Shown here in pieces: positions 40,487 to 49,746 of a stretch of 64,000 bases of DNA (position 1 is the first letter of the stretch; every line of letters begins with the position of its first letter). Made by a program: the position numbers and the translations under genes. The DNA is from UBA1765 sp045615885. Its GTDB lineage: Bacteria; Fibrobacterota; Fibrobacteria; Fibrobacterales; Fibrobacteraceae. The notes under the pieces are model-generated. The model saw only the letters and a list, made by a program, of their open reading frames with translations, searched no databases and had not been told where the DNA came from. The stretch is taken from positions 1 to 64,000 of the forward strand of contig JAZLFR010000051.1 of the NCBI GenBank assembly GCA_045615885.1, in the 5' to 3' direction.

Positions 40487-42601
40487 ATGAGCGACGGTTT
40501 TCAACTAATCGAAATAAGCCTTGACGATGCAAACGCCCAGTTTACCATTGGGCGCAATCGCGATTCCAACCTGTGCCTTAACAGCAAATATGTTTCGCAC
40601 AGGCACGGCGTTATCACAAAGACGGCGCAAGGCTTTCTTTACGAAAACTTGAGCGAAACGAGCGGCACGGAATGCAACGGGACTCCGATTGAAAAAAAGC
40701 TTTTGGAAGACAACGACTTGCTTGTCATTGGCATGGAACGCCTCGGCGTAACCATCCGAAAAAATTCCTTGAGCTTAATTCTGCTGAATTCCGATTCCGA
40801 AGCTCCGCTGCAGATTTTTGAGGGCAAGTGGACTTTGCTCGGCAGGCACGCCCCTGCCAAAGATGCGGTAATAAGCCACCCTGGCTGCCCGGCAATACTT
40901 TCGAAGGTGCAAAAGAAAAACGGCAATGCAGAAATCGTTTTTGAGCGTAAGGCACGCGACGCCGAAGGCAATGCTTTCAAAAAAATCGTACTGAAGGATT
41001 CCGAAAAAGTATCGCTGCCCTGGTGCACTTTTGAAATGCAGAACGGGCAATTCTTTTTGCGAAAAAGCAAGCCCGGATTCTCTGTGCAGGTAAAAAACTT
41101 GACTGCCTACGCAGGCAAAAAGCAGTTGCTCAGAAACATCAACTTTTCTCTGCCAGCCGGGCAAATCCTTGCTGTCATAGGCCGCTCCGGACAAGGCAAA
41201 AGTTCGCTTCTGCGCCTAATGCTCGGAACCCTTCGCGCCGGTGAAAATTCCGAAGTCCTGCTAAACGGCATTCCTCATAGGAATCCAGACATTCAGAAAT
41301 ACACGGCATTCCTTGCGCAAGACCCGGAACTCCGCGAAGACTTGACTGTAAGCGAAACGCTTTTGATGGCTTCAAAAATCACGCTGCCAAAAGACACGAC
41401 CGAAGAAGAACGGGAATCCCGCAAAAAAGACCTGCTGGAATTGCTTGCGTTAAACCGCCTGACAGACAGCAAAATTTCAACACTTTCCGGTGGTGAAAAA
41501 AGACGCGCGGCCCTTGCCGCAGAACTCATAGGATCCCCGGGCTTGATTCTGCTCGACGAGCCTCTTTCGGGACTCGATCCGGTCAATGTCAGAACGCTCT
41601 GCCACCATTTGAGAAAGCTCTCCATTCTTGGCTACACAATCATTCTGACGACACATGGCTACGAAGCGCTAGACATTGCCCACAAGGTTCTTGTCATTCA
41701 CGATGGCGCAGAGGCTTTCTTTGGCACGCCAAAAGAAGCCACGCTGTTCTTTGAAACGGAATCTGCCGACAAGGCTCTCTGGAAGTTGAAAGACAGTTCC
41801 ACGGACTTTTGGGAATGCTCCGCATTCCGCAAGCGCATTGCAGAAGAACAGGAAGCAACGACGAAAACGCTGTTCCCCAAAATACAAAAGCCTTCACCAT
41901 TCAAGATCTACAACACGCTCCTGGTAAAGCAGTATTTTAGGGACAAGGGAAGAATTCTTGCGCTCTGCGTGCAGCCCCTAATTATCGGGTTCCTGTTTTC
42001 ACAGACTTTTTCTGCAAAATCCTCCCTGTGGGTCGCCGCGTTTGCGCTCGTACTTTCAGCAAACTGGTTTGCACTTTCCCTTTCTATTCGAGGCATTGTT
42101 CAGGAACGAAAAATTTTGCGTTTGGAACTTCGCAAGGGCGCTCCGGCATTTTCCATACTTTCTGCAAAACTTTTATTCGTCACCATATTCTCGTTCATCC
42201 AGACTTTCGTCTGTTACGGATTCCTGGCTTTTGTCCTTCCGATAGCGCCAAATTTTCCACTGCTTGCGCTCTCCATCTTTGTTTCCGTCTTACCGGCAGC
42301 AACCCTCGGGTTCTTGGTTAGTTCTCTTTCAAAAAATCCGGGCCAGGCAAACGCCATGCTCCCGCTGCTAATCATTCCGCAAGTCGCCCTCGCCGGAGCT
42401 TTGGTCCCCATCGATCAAATGCGCCCCATCGGCAGAGCCGCCTCGACATTCATCGCATCCAAATTCAATCTGGAAGCGTTGAAAGCACTTTTCTTGAATG
42501 AAAATTTGACCTGTTCCGACATAGCATTCCCCTTACTGCTTACATTCATATTCTATATTGTAGCTCTACGGACATTACACTCTCTGGGTAAAGCAAAATG
42601 A
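40487..42601 (+). CDS. FHA-domain ABC transporter (ABCG-like)
   Basis: 704 residues. N-terminal FHA domain (residues about 15-100, FTIGRNRDSN, YVSHRHGV, ENLSETSGTECNG), a second FHA-like region (about 115-190, LLGRHAPAKDAVIS), then an ABC ATPase (GRSGQGKSS Walker A; LSGGEKRRAALA signature; ILLDEPLSGLDPVN Walker B; H-loop TTHGYEA), and a C-terminal ABC-2 membrane domain with about six helices (from 490). FHA domains bind phosphothreonine, and the next gene is a Ser/Thr kinase overlapping by 4 nt, so kinase-controlled transport is likely. Substrate unknown. Confidence 0.92.
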   Translation: MSDGFQLIEISLDDANAQFTIGRNRDSNLCLNSKYVSHRHGVITKTAQGFLYENLSETSGTECNGTPIEKKLLEDNDLLVIGMERLGVTIRKNSLSLILLNSDSEAPLQIFEGKWTLLGRHAPAKDAVISHPGCPAILSKVQKKNGNAEIVFERKARDAEGNAFKKIVLKDSEKVSLPWCTFEMQNGQFFLRKSKPGFSVQVKNLTAYAGKKQLLRNINFSLPAGQILAVIGRSGQGKSSLLRLMLGTLRAGENSEVLLNGIPHRNPDIQKYTAFLAQDPELREDLTVSETLLMASKITLPKDTTEEERESRKKDLLELLALNRLTDSKISTLSGGEKRRAALAAELIGSPGLILLDEPLSGLDPVNVRTLCHHLRKLSILGYTIILTTHGYEALDIAHKVLVIHDGAEAFFGTPKEATLFFETESADKALWKLKDSSTDFWECSAFRKRIAEEQEATTKTLFPKIQKPSPFKIYNTLLVKQYFRDKGRILALCVQPLIIGFLFSQTFSAKSSLWVAAFALVLSANWFALSLSIRGIVQERKILRLELRKGAPAFSILSAKLLFVTIFSFIQTFVCYGFLAFVLPIAPNFPLLALSIFVSVLPAATLGFLVSSLSKNPGQANAMLPLLIIPQVALAGALVPIDQMRPIGRAASTFIASKFNLEALKALFLNENLTCSDIAFPLLLTFIFYIVALRTLHSLGKAK

Positions 42602-44106
42602 GTTTGAAACCTTTGACACAAGACAATAAATTTCCGCGCCCATTTAACGAGAACTACGAGCTTTTAGGGATTCTCGGTCAAGGCGGCATGGGTCACGTGT
42701 ACAAGGCAAAAGACAATCGCCTAGATCGCATCGTTGCTTTAAAGGTCCTTGAATCCAGTTCCAACAAGGAATCCGTGGCCCGCTTCAAACTTGAAGCGCA
42801 GACCATGAAGGAACTCGACCACCAGAACATTGTCCATGTTTTTGACTTTGGCGAAGAAAAGAACGAGCTTTTCATAGCAATGACCCATGTTGAAGGCAAG
42901 GCCCTCTCCGATGTTCTCAAGAACAAGAGCAAGCTCGACTTCAACGCCATCGAACTTATCGCCAAGCAGATTGCAAGAGCACTACTGTTCGCCCATTCCA
43001 AAGGCATTGTACACCGCGACGTAAAGCCGTCCAACATCATGCTCACGCACGACAATCGCGTGTACCTGATGGACTTCGGCATTTCCTATGTTCGCGAAAT
43101 GGAGCAGGAACGCCTCACCATGACCGGCATGACCATGGGTACTCCGGAATACATGTCTCCGGAACAATGCCGTGGCGACGAAGTCGGTGAACCTTCCGAC
43201 ATTTACAGCCTAGGCGTGATTTTGTACGAAATGACCTGCGGTCAGCTGCCATTCTCCGGCTCCAAGCCGATTGAAATAGCAATGAAGCATGTGCAGGAAA
43301 CGCCTCCTGCCCCGGAAACATTCCGCCCGAACACCCCGACAAGCATTTCGAAATTCATTTTGAAGTGTTTGCAGAAAAAGCCTAACGACCGTTTCAAGAA
43401 CATGGAGGAATTTTTGGACGCATTCGATGATGCGTTCAGCAAGGCTCGCGAAGCGACAAGGCAAAACCAGGCCCGTGCTCTGCGCCGTACCTCCCTCTTG
43501 CGCTCCCGCAGGCTCTTGACAGAATCCATCCTTAGACTATTGCCAATCCAGAAGCGCCTCCTGGTTTCGGGGCTTGCCTTGTTCCCGCTCATCATCATTC
43601 TGCTGATTGCCCTGATGCTATTGCACAAGCCGTCACGCACATTGCGCGAACTGGATGCTCCGGCAATGCACGGCAACTTTGAACAGACAAGCATTGAAAA
43701 GGGCATCAAGGAATACCCGCCAGAAAACCTGTTCGACGAAAAGCAGAATACAGCATGGCTTTTTAAGGCACCGACAAACAGCAAGAACCCGATCTTGACG
43801 ATGAATTTTGACGAAAACACCCTCATCACCAATATCGGCATTGCGATCGGCTACCAGAAATCTGCAGACGACGAAATCGGCGACCGCTACCATACATTCA
43901 ACAAGCCACGCACACTTACCTTGCGCACCAAGGAAGGCTTCCGCCAGGAAATCAGCTTGGAAGACGTAAAGGGCATGCAATACCCGAAAATGCTGCCGAT
44001 GGAAACGACAGAAATTCAGATATTCCTCGGCAAGTCTTACACGACAGATGCAGCAAAGCCACTCGCGATTTCTGAAATCAGAATGCTCGGAATGAATCTC
44101 GAATGA
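42598..44106 (+). CDS. PknB-type Ser/Thr protein kinase with extracytoplasmic discoidin-like domain
   Basis: 502 residues. Kinase domain at 20-290: GQGGMGHVYKAKD (P-loop), VALKVLE (Lys49), IVHRDVKPSN (Asp141), MDFGIS (Asp159), GTPEYMSPEQ. A basic linker precedes one membrane helix (about 320-343). The C-terminal 140 residues outside the membrane are beta-rich with LFDEKQNTAWLF and GNPLTM-like motifs of the discoidin/NADase-type glycan-binding fold, so it may sense a sugar. Overlaps the FHA-ABC gene by 4 nt and YraN by 4 nt. It could phosphorylate the FHA partner or targets that dock on it. Confidence 0.93.
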   Translation: MSLKPLTQDNKFPRPFNENYELLGILGQGGMGHVYKAKDNRLDRIVALKVLESSSNKESVARFKLEAQTMKELDHQNIVHVFDFGEEKNELFIAMTHVEGKALSDVLKNKSKLDFNAIELIAKQIARALLFAHSKGIVHRDVKPSNIMLTHDNRVYLMDFGISYVREMEQERLTMTGMTMGTPEYMSPEQCRGDEVGEPSDIYSLGVILYEMTCGQLPFSGSKPIEIAMKHVQETPPAPETFRPNTPTSISKFILKCLQKKPNDRFKNMEEFLDAFDDAFSKAREATRQNQARALRRTSLLRSRRLLTESILRLLPIQKRLLVSGLALFPLIIILLIALMLLHKPSRTLRELDAPAMHGNFEQTSIEKGIKEYPPENLFDEKQNTAWLFKAPTNSKNPILTMNFDENTLITNIGIAIGYQKSADDEIGDRYHTFNKPRTLTLRTKEGFRQEISLEDVKGMQYPKMLPMETTEIQIFLGKSYTTDAAKPLAISEIRMLGMNLE

Positions 44107-44486
44107 TAAAAAACAAGGGCAAAGGCAAGTTCGCAGAAACCCACGCGGCAGCATATTTGCGGCGCAACGGTTACACGCTTCTCGACAGGAATTACGCCTA
44201 TCGCGGAGGAGAACTTGACATTGTCGCAAAATCACCGAAAGGCGAAATCGTTTTTGTAGAGGTCAAATCAGTTTGGAACAACAGAAATGGCCGCCCAGAA
44301 AGCAGAGTTCGTGGAGCAAAGCAGTTCAAGCTTTGGCGCACCGCATGCCATTTTCTGCATTTCAACGGAGGCTTTGAACAGCGTTGCCGTTTCGATGTGA
44401 TCGCAGTAAACTGTGCAAACGACGTTTTTTCATTAAAGCATATTCCAGCGGCTTTCGAAGCACGCCAAACAATTCCGCAATGCTAG
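44103..44486 (+). CDS. YraN-family protein (UPF0102)
   Basis: 127 residues of the YraN/UPF0102 family, a restriction-endonuclease-like fold. Motifs: GKFAETHAAAYLRRNGYTLLDRNY, GGELDIVAK (Glu, Asp), IVFVEVKSV (Glu-x-Lys). Often found near the ribosomal or RNase HII genes; here it follows the Ser/Thr kinase, with a 4-nt overlap. Function in DNA metabolism is suggested, not proven. Confidence 0.93.
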   Translation: MIKNKGKGKFAETHAAAYLRRNGYTLLDRNYAYRGGELDIVAKSPKGEIVFVEVKSVWNNRNGRPESRVRGAKQFKLWRTACHFLHFNGGFEQRCRFDVIAVNCANDVFSLKHIPAAFEARQTIPQC

Positions 44487-44495
44487 AGGATTCCC

Positions 44496-45092
44496 ATGGC
44501 AAGCAACCGTTTTGAAACCCACCCGGTAAACCCACAGGCCCGCATCGTAAAAATGGCAGCGTCCATTCTCGAAAACGACGGCCTAGTTCTTTACCCGACC
44601 GAATCGGGCTACGCTATCGGCTGCAATGCGGAATCGACGAAGGCGATTCACCGCCTATACGCTCTCAAGAAGCCAATGAAGAAATTCTTCATGGCCTTGA
44701 TTCTGCCGAGCATAAGCAACGCCACAGAATACGCTCGCGTAAACAATTACGCATTCAGCATCATGAAGCCACGCGTGCCTGGCCCATATACATTCATATT
44801 GCCGGCCGACCCATCCATTGTGCGCAAGCTCGACGTAAAGCGTCCAGAAATCGGTGTACGCATGCCGACTCACCCGTTCTTTGCCGAACTTTTCAAGCAT
44901 TTCGACAAACCGCTACTGAGCACTGCAGCAAAGCTTTCTGACGACGAGGTTTTCACGAACCCGGACGACCTGTGGAATTTATTCAAAAATAGCGTAGACA
45001 TGATGGTGGATTGCGGCGACATAGAAATAAAACCAACAAACATCATCAGCCTTGTAAACGGCGAAGCCGAGGTAATTCGCGGCGAACTTTGA
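44496..45092 (+). CDS. Threonylcarbamoyl-AMP synthase (TsaC/YciO/Sua5 family)
   Basis: 198 residues. YrdC-like domain protein that makes threonylcarbamoyl-AMP for the t6A modification of tRNAs reading ANN codons. Seen: LYPTESGYAIGCNAES, RLYALKKPMKKFF (Lys-rich ATP/Thr site), PGPYTFILPA, IGVRMPTHPF, LLSTAAKLS. The KRP.. segment that marks strict TsaC is somewhat changed, so the YciO-type paralog is possible; the presence of TsaD at 47538 supports TsaC. A Shine-Dalgarno GAGGA precedes the start. Confidence 0.9.
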   Translation: MASNRFETHPVNPQARIVKMAASILENDGLVLYPTESGYAIGCNAESTKAIHRLYALKKPMKKFFMALILPSISNATEYARVNNYAFSIMKPRVPGPYTFILPADPSIVRKLDVKRPEIGVRMPTHPFFAELFKHFDKPLLSTAAKLSDDEVFTNPDDLWNLFKNSVDMMVDCGDIEIKPTNIISLVNGEAEVIRGEL

Positions 45093-45163
45093 TTCCCGCC
45101 TGCACCTAGTTTTTGAATAGGCAAAAATTCTATAATTATATAAACTTGCGAGGTCCTGTCAAA

Positions 45164-46396
45164 ATGAGTTACTCTGTAGATTCCATTCGAGCCCAATTCC
45201 CGGTACTTGCACAAGGCGACAAGCAGCACAAGCCGCTCACGTTCCTTGACAGCACGGCTACATCGCAAAAGCCGCTAAAAGTAATCGAGGCCATGGAAGA
45301 CTTCTACAGGAACCACTACAGCTCCGTAAAGCGTGGCGTCTATAAAATGAGCGAACGCACGACGCAGGCTTACGAAAAGACCCGCGAAGACATTGCAAAG
45401 TTTTTGAACGCAAGGCAGAAAGAAGAAATCATCTTTACACGCGGCACAACCGAAAGCATCAATCTTGTGGCCTGGACATATGGTCGCAAATTTTTGCAGC
45501 CGGGCGACGAAATTTTAATTAGTGCTCTGGAACACCACGCAAACATCGTTTCTTGGCAGCTCATCGCAGAGGAACGCGGCGCAAAGATCAAGGTTATCCC
45601 GGTCGATGACAATGCGGAACTTTTGCTGGACTCCCTGGATACGCTCGTAGTTCCAGGCAAAACAAAAATTGCCGCATTCACGCATATAAGCAACGCAACC
45701 GGCACGGTAAACCCGATTGCCTCCATGATCAAAAAGATCAAGAGCATTTCTCCGGAAACGAAGGTTCTTGTAGATGCGGCCCAGAGCGTTTCGCATTTGA
45801 AGATTGATGTTCAGGCTCTTGATGTTGACTTTGTCGCATTTTCTGGTCACAAGATGTACGGCCCGACAGGCATCGGCGTACTCTACGGCAAATACGAAAA
45901 CCTCCTTGCCATGCCACCGTTCCACGGCGGCGGAGAAATGATTGACCGCGTAACATTTGAAAAGACAACATACGCGCTCCCGCCGGAACGTTTCGAAGCA
46001 GGCACCCCACCAATCGCCGAAGTCATTGGCCTTGGCGCCGCAGTGAACTGGATCGAAGAAGTCGGCCTGGAAAACATTCACGCCCACGAAGACGAAATCT
46101 TGAAATACGCGGAACAGGAATTCAGCAAGGTTCCTGGGCTCCATATTCTAGGCAAGCCAAAGGAACGCGGTGCGCTCTTGAGTATCACGCTCGATGCCGC
46201 GCACCCGCACGACGCGGCCATGATTCTTGACGAAGAAAACATTGCCGCCCGCAGCGGCCACCATTGCGCGCAACCCGTAATGGACCGTTTCGGCGTGCCG
46301 GCAACGCTCCGCTTCAGCTTTGGCGCCTACACGACAACAGCAGAAATCGACCGTGCCGTAAAAGCGCTTTGCCGCGTAGTCAACTTGTTTGGTTAA
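45164..46396 (+). CDS. sufS: Cysteine desulfurase SufS
   Basis: 410 residues from the ATG at 45164 (GAGG upstream); a longer frame starts at 45113 but lacks conserved sequence. PLP enzyme that takes sulfur from cysteine for Fe-S cluster assembly. Landmarks: LDSTATSQKP, RGTTESINLVA, EHHANIVSW, VDAAQSVSHL, FSGHKMYGPTGIG (PLP Lys), and ARSGHHCAQPV, where the Cys is the catalytic residue of SufS/group II enzymes. No sufBCD nearby; the gene is embedded between tsaC and cdaR. Confidence 0.93.
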   Translation: MSYSVDSIRAQFPVLAQGDKQHKPLTFLDSTATSQKPLKVIEAMEDFYRNHYSSVKRGVYKMSERTTQAYEKTREDIAKFLNARQKEEIIFTRGTTESINLVAWTYGRKFLQPGDEILISALEHHANIVSWQLIAEERGAKIKVIPVDDNAELLLDSLDTLVVPGKTKIAAFTHISNATGTVNPIASMIKKIKSISPETKVLVDAAQSVSHLKIDVQALDVDFVAFSGHKMYGPTGIGVLYGKYENLLAMPPFHGGGEMIDRVTFEKTTYALPPERFEAGTPPIAEVIGLGAAVNWIEEVGLENIHAHEDEILKYAEQEFSKVPGLHILGKPKERGALLSITLDAAHPHDAAMILDEENIAARSGHHCAQPVMDRFGVPATLRFSFGAYTTTAEIDRAVKALCRVVNLFG

Positions 46397-46398
46397 TT

Positions 46399-47541
46399 AT
46401 GAAGAATTTGCAATTAAAAATCACAGCTTTAATTTTTGGCATCGCCATTTGGTTCTATGCAATTTCTTTGCAGGACTTTCAGTTGACAATGGAAGTGCCG
46501 CTTACATTCGCCCGCATTCCAGATGTGCTCGCGATTGCCTCCAAGCCACCAAAAACAATTTCCATCCAGGTGACGGGCAATGTTTTCGACCTAATCCGCA
46601 TGCGCTATAAAAAAGGCACCCCGGCAGCAATCGTCATTGATGCCCAGCATGTAGAACAGGGCTGGACTCACTTCACCATCAATGCTGAAAATTTCTCGGC
46701 ACCGGATTTCCCGGAAATTGAATATGTTGTCGGAGACCGCCTGCGTACCGTAGATGTAGAGTTTGACACAAGGATTCGTCGCAAAGTTCCTGTGAAGCTA
46801 GCCGCAGAATTTGAAGAAGCTCCCGGATACACTTTTGTGACCGTTCCGACAATTGAACCAGCCGAAATTTTATTCTCTGGTGCACGCACTGCTCTCATTC
46901 CTCTTGAATATGTAAGTACCAGTGCTGAATTGTTCAAAAACATTTCTGAAAACGGCATTTACAAATTGCCCATTAATCTCGAAACCCTGCCAGCATACGT
47001 TTCCACAGAAGATTCAATCGTCCAAGTCCATGTAACTGTGCAGCCAATCGCAACGACGACTTTCGAAAAAATCCCGGTCCATCTCATCGGCATGTATGAT
47101 AAGCAAAAGTACACGCTTGAGCCTTCACAAGCTAAAGTCGAAATCACGGGTGGTAAAGAAATTCTCGCAAGCATCGATCCCGATGAACTCGACATCTTTA
47201 TCGAATACAACAGATTCGCAATCGAAAATGCAGAGGAGCTTGCGCCGTCGCACCGCATTGGTAAAAACATCAAGGGCATTCAAATTTACCCAGACAAATT
47301 CAAGCTCGTAGAAAAAGCAAAGCCTGCAGAAGCTGAACCGGAGAAGGTTGAAGAAGTTGCTGCCGAAAAAACAGCAGAAGTCCCGCAGGAAGTGAAGGAA
47401 CAGCCCAAAACTGAAGTTCCAAAGGATTCTACGAAAGAAGTGAAGAAGGAAGCTGCCAAAACTAAACAGAAAAAAGCAAAGCAGAAAAAAGCAGTTGCAG
47501 AACAACCTGCAGAAATTCCACAGACAGAGGCTGCACAATGA
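46399..47541 (+). CDS. CdaR/YbbR-domain membrane protein
   Basis: 380 residues from the ATG at 46399. One N-terminal helix (LKITALIFGIAIWFYAISL) and YbbR-type beta repeats (about 30-300) with the TRIRRKVPV-like segments; a Lys/Glu/Ala-rich C-terminal tail (about 300-380) that is probably disordered. Family members bind and regulate the diadenylate cyclase CdaA; no cyclase gene is in the window. Overlaps tsaD by 4 nt (ATGA). Role as c-di-AMP regulator is inferred from family only. Confidence 0.85.
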   Translation: MKNLQLKITALIFGIAIWFYAISLQDFQLTMEVPLTFARIPDVLAIASKPPKTISIQVTGNVFDLIRMRYKKGTPAAIVIDAQHVEQGWTHFTINAENFSAPDFPEIEYVVGDRLRTVDVEFDTRIRRKVPVKLAAEFEEAPGYTFVTVPTIEPAEILFSGARTALIPLEYVSTSAELFKNISENGIYKLPINLETLPAYVSTEDSIVQVHVTVQPIATTTFEKIPVHLIGMYDKQKYTLEPSQAKVEITGGKEILASIDPDELDIFIEYNRFAIENAEELAPSHRIGKNIKGIQIYPDKFKLVEKAKPAEAEPEKVEEVAAEKTAEVPQEVKEQPKTEVPKDSTKEVKKEAAKTKQKKAKQKKAVAEQPAEIPQTEAAQ

Positions 47542-48551
47542 TTTGGCTAGGCATTGAATCTAGTTGCGACGAAACCGCATGCGCCATTTTGAAAGATGAA
47601 AACGGCAAAGTGGAAGTTCTTTCCAACCCGCTCTACAGCCAAATTAACGAACACGCCGTTTTTGGAGGCGTGGTTCCCGAAGTAGCCGCCCGCGAGCACC
47701 TGCAAAAAATTTCAAGCATCGCTTTTGAAGCAGTGGAACAGTCAGGCCTTGCACTTAAAGACATCGATGCGATTGCCTTTACAACGGGGCCGGGCCTCAT
47801 GGGTCCACTTCTTGTTGGAGCAAGTTTTGCTCGCGGACTTTCTAAAGACCTTGGCATTCCTGCCTACGGCATGAACCATTTGGAAGGCCACCTTGCAGCA
47901 GCTTGGCTCACGGCACAAGATCTGGAGCCTCCGTTCCTTACGCTCACCGTCTCTGGCGGCCATACGGAACTCGTGCTCGAAGAACCTGGTTTCAAATACA
48001 CCTCGCTCGGGCGCACGCGCGACGACGCAGCAGGCGAAGCCTTCGACAAATGCGGCAAGCTACTCGGCCTGCAGTACCCGGCAGGGGCAACAATCGGCCG
48101 CCTGGGCAAGGAAGGAAACCGCAAATTCCACAGGTTCCCGCGTGCACTCAAGGGTGACGACAGCGGTGAATTTTCCTTCAGCGGTTTAAAGACCGCAGTA
48201 CGCCGCTACACCGAAGCAAACACTCCTGAATTTGTGCAAGAAAACCTCGGCGACATCTGCGCCTCCCTGGAAGAAGCCATCGTTGACATTCTTGTTTCCA
48301 AAACAGTGTGGGCCTTGAAAAAGACCAAGATGAAGACTCTCGTAGTTGGCGGCGGCGTAAGCGCTAACGCAAGGCTCCGCGAAGTGCTGGGCAAATACTG
48401 TGAGCGCCACGATATCCGCCTATGCTTCCCAGATCGTTCCCTGAGTACCGACAACGGAGCGATGATTGCGGCCGCCGCTATCCGCAGGGTGCGTCAAAAC
48501 ATGCTGACAGACATTCCAGAAGTCAAGCCCTGGATGCCTCTTGCAGAATAG
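47538..48551 (+). CDS. tsaD: tRNA N6-threonylcarbamoyl transferase TsaD
   Basis: 337 residues, length normal. Transfers the threonylcarbamoyl group to A37 of tRNAs with TsaB and TsaE. Seen: LGIESSCDETACAI, NPLYSQINEHAVFGGVVPEVAAREH (metal His), TTGPGLMGPLLVG, GMNHLEGHLAAAW (metal His), TVSGGHTELV, and the Asp in STDNGAMIA. Adjacent to tsaC-like gene at 44496 two genes upstream, consistent with one pathway. A heptamer array follows within a few nt of its stop. Confidence 0.97.
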   Translation: MIWLGIESSCDETACAILKDENGKVEVLSNPLYSQINEHAVFGGVVPEVAAREHLQKISSIAFEAVEQSGLALKDIDAIAFTTGPGLMGPLLVGASFARGLSKDLGIPAYGMNHLEGHLAAAWLTAQDLEPPFLTLTVSGGHTELVLEEPGFKYTSLGRTRDDAAGEAFDKCGKLLGLQYPAGATIGRLGKEGNRKFHRFPRALKGDDSGEFSFSGLKTAVRRYTEANTPEFVQENLGDICASLEEAIVDILVSKTVWALKKTKMKTLVVGGGVSANARLREVLGKYCERHDIRLCFPDRSLSTDNGAMIAAAAIRRVRQNMLTDIPEVKPWMPLAE

Positions 48552-48635
48552 GAGTGTGGTTAGGGTCTAGGATCTAGGGTTTAGGATCTAGTGATTAGTG
48601 AAATGTTATTTTCCAGTGTCTAGTAGGGTATAGAA

Positions 48636-48670
48636 TAGACGAGAGAACGGCACTATGTGCCTACAGACGA
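48636..48670 (+). repeat. Hairpin element with arms TAGACGAGAGAACG and CTACAGACGA, copy 2
   Basis: Same arms as 2877-2912; the central hairpin is GCAC-TAT-GTGC instead of CTCGC-AA-GCGAG. The change in stem sequence with stem kept is compensatory, which suggests that the fold matters. Confidence 0.75.
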
Positions 48671-49038
48671 GATGTGTGCAAACGAGTGTCGCGACCAAGC
48701 TTGCTTGGGGATGACCGAGTGCAGCCACATCCTATGGCGAAGCCATGAAAGACGAGAGGAATGTTACTTTCCAGTGCTTAGGGTATAGGGTTCAGGGGAT
48801 AGGGTATAGTGAATGTAAATATTCAATGTGTCGGCTGTAGGCTAGCGTCTGTCGACTGAGAGGTGTGAGGTTTCGTAATTACAATTGCCTCAAAGTGAGC
48901 GCAGCGAACGACCTCACGCCTCAAGCACCGAAGGTGCGACCTCATTTCTTTTTCTGGATGGCCACGCTCCGCTCGCCAAGACACGGGAAAATACAATTCT
49001 CTGTTTTCTGTCTTCTGTCCTCTGTTTTCTCCTAACTT

Positions 49039-49117
49039 GTCATCACTAGCAACGCGAAGTGATCCAGAATATTGCTTTCTCAATGTTTCTAGATTGCTTC
49101 ACTATGTTCGCAATGAC
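49039..49117. repeat. GTCAT...ATGAC-ended repeat-like element
   Basis: 79 nt bounded by GTCAT and ATGAC with internal inverted pairs (GTGATCC near 49060; AGATTGCTTCAC near 49091). Similar GTCATTGCGA-type elements occur in many bacterial genomes from general knowledge; a second copy is not visible in this window. Confidence 0.5.
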
Positions 49118-49283
49118 ATGGGAAGTTACAATTCCTGACTCCTGTCACTGACTCCTGACTCCTATTTTCTATTTACACTTCTGCCTACAGCCGACTGACT
49201 ACTAACTTCCGTCTTCCTACTTTCTTCTGTTCTCTATTCTCTGTACTCTATCTTCCGTCCTCTTTTTTTGTATCTTATTCTAC

Positions 49284-49709
49284 ATGATGTTCGCGTTCAA
49301 GACAGTTTCTGCAAAATTGGTCGTAGCAGCGTTGCTTCTGGCATCTGCTGTTTTTGCAGACAACGACCCTGCAATTTTTCGCCCCGAAAAAAGTTCGGCA
49401 CGAGACCAGGTAACGGCAGCCGATACGACTAAAGAAAACGACATCATGCTCAAGGTCAACATCTTTGGCGACATGCCTGTCGGTTCCTATTACATTTTCT
49501 GGGACGAAGTAGATTTGTCTGAAGAAATGAAAAAGCTCATGACTACCCGCGAGTTTGCAAAAGATGAATTCTTCATGCAAAACATCGACCGTGAACAGTT
49601 CGAGCAGGAACACATGCTAATGCTTTTTGAAGACCAGAAACGAGAATTCTTCAGAATCTACCCGGAAGAATTGCTGAAGCAGCTCGAAGAAGAAAAAGCA
49701 GACCAGTAA
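49284..49709 (+). CDS. Small secreted protein of unknown function
   Basis: 141 residues (or 140 from the ATG at 49287). Signal peptide (FKTVSAKLVVAALLLASAVFA), then a short acidic and Met-rich helical region with VNIFGDMPVGSYYIFWDEVDL and a Glu/Lys-rich C-terminus (EEEKADQ). No known domain seen. The heptamer array runs up to its start codon. Probably periplasmic. Confidence 0.65.
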   Translation: MMFAFKTVSAKLVVAALLLASAVFADNDPAIFRPEKSSARDQVTAADTTKENDIMLKVNIFGDMPVGSYYIFWDEVDLSEEMKKLMTTREFAKDEFFMQNIDREQFEQEHMLMLFEDQKREFFRIYPEELLKQLEEEKADQ

Positions 49710-49711
49710 GT

Positions 49712-49746
49712 TTTAAGAATTCTAGTTACTAGTTCATAGAAAATAG
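49712..49746 (+). repeat. Heptamer array NNNNTAG x4 before birA
   Basis: ATTCTAG, TTACTAG, TTCATAG and AAAATAG occupy 49719-49746 and end at the birA ATG (49747), in register with it. The first unit (49712-49718) is degenerate. Confidence 0.75.

Larger units (their letters stand above)
48552..49283. repeat. 732-nt gene-free region made of heptamer arrays and hairpin elements
   Basis: No gene recognised. NNNNTAG units (48557-48633, such as GGTCTAG and GATCTAG) are followed by the hairpin element 48636-48670, a GC-rich hairpin area (48671-48770), another NNAGGGN-type array (48778-48812), hairpins around 48820-48960, TCTGT-type units (48997-49031), a GTCAT/ATGAC-ended element (49039-49117), and a long T/C-rich array (about 49130-49283) that reads NNNNCTC or similar and ends in register with the ATG at 49284. 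It separates tsaD from a small secreted protein gene. Confidence 0.75.

Noticed and set aside
40294..49283. CRISPR arrays among the repeat regions
   Set aside because: Units are 7 nt long and vary; there are no spaced identical repeats or unique spacers and no cas genes.
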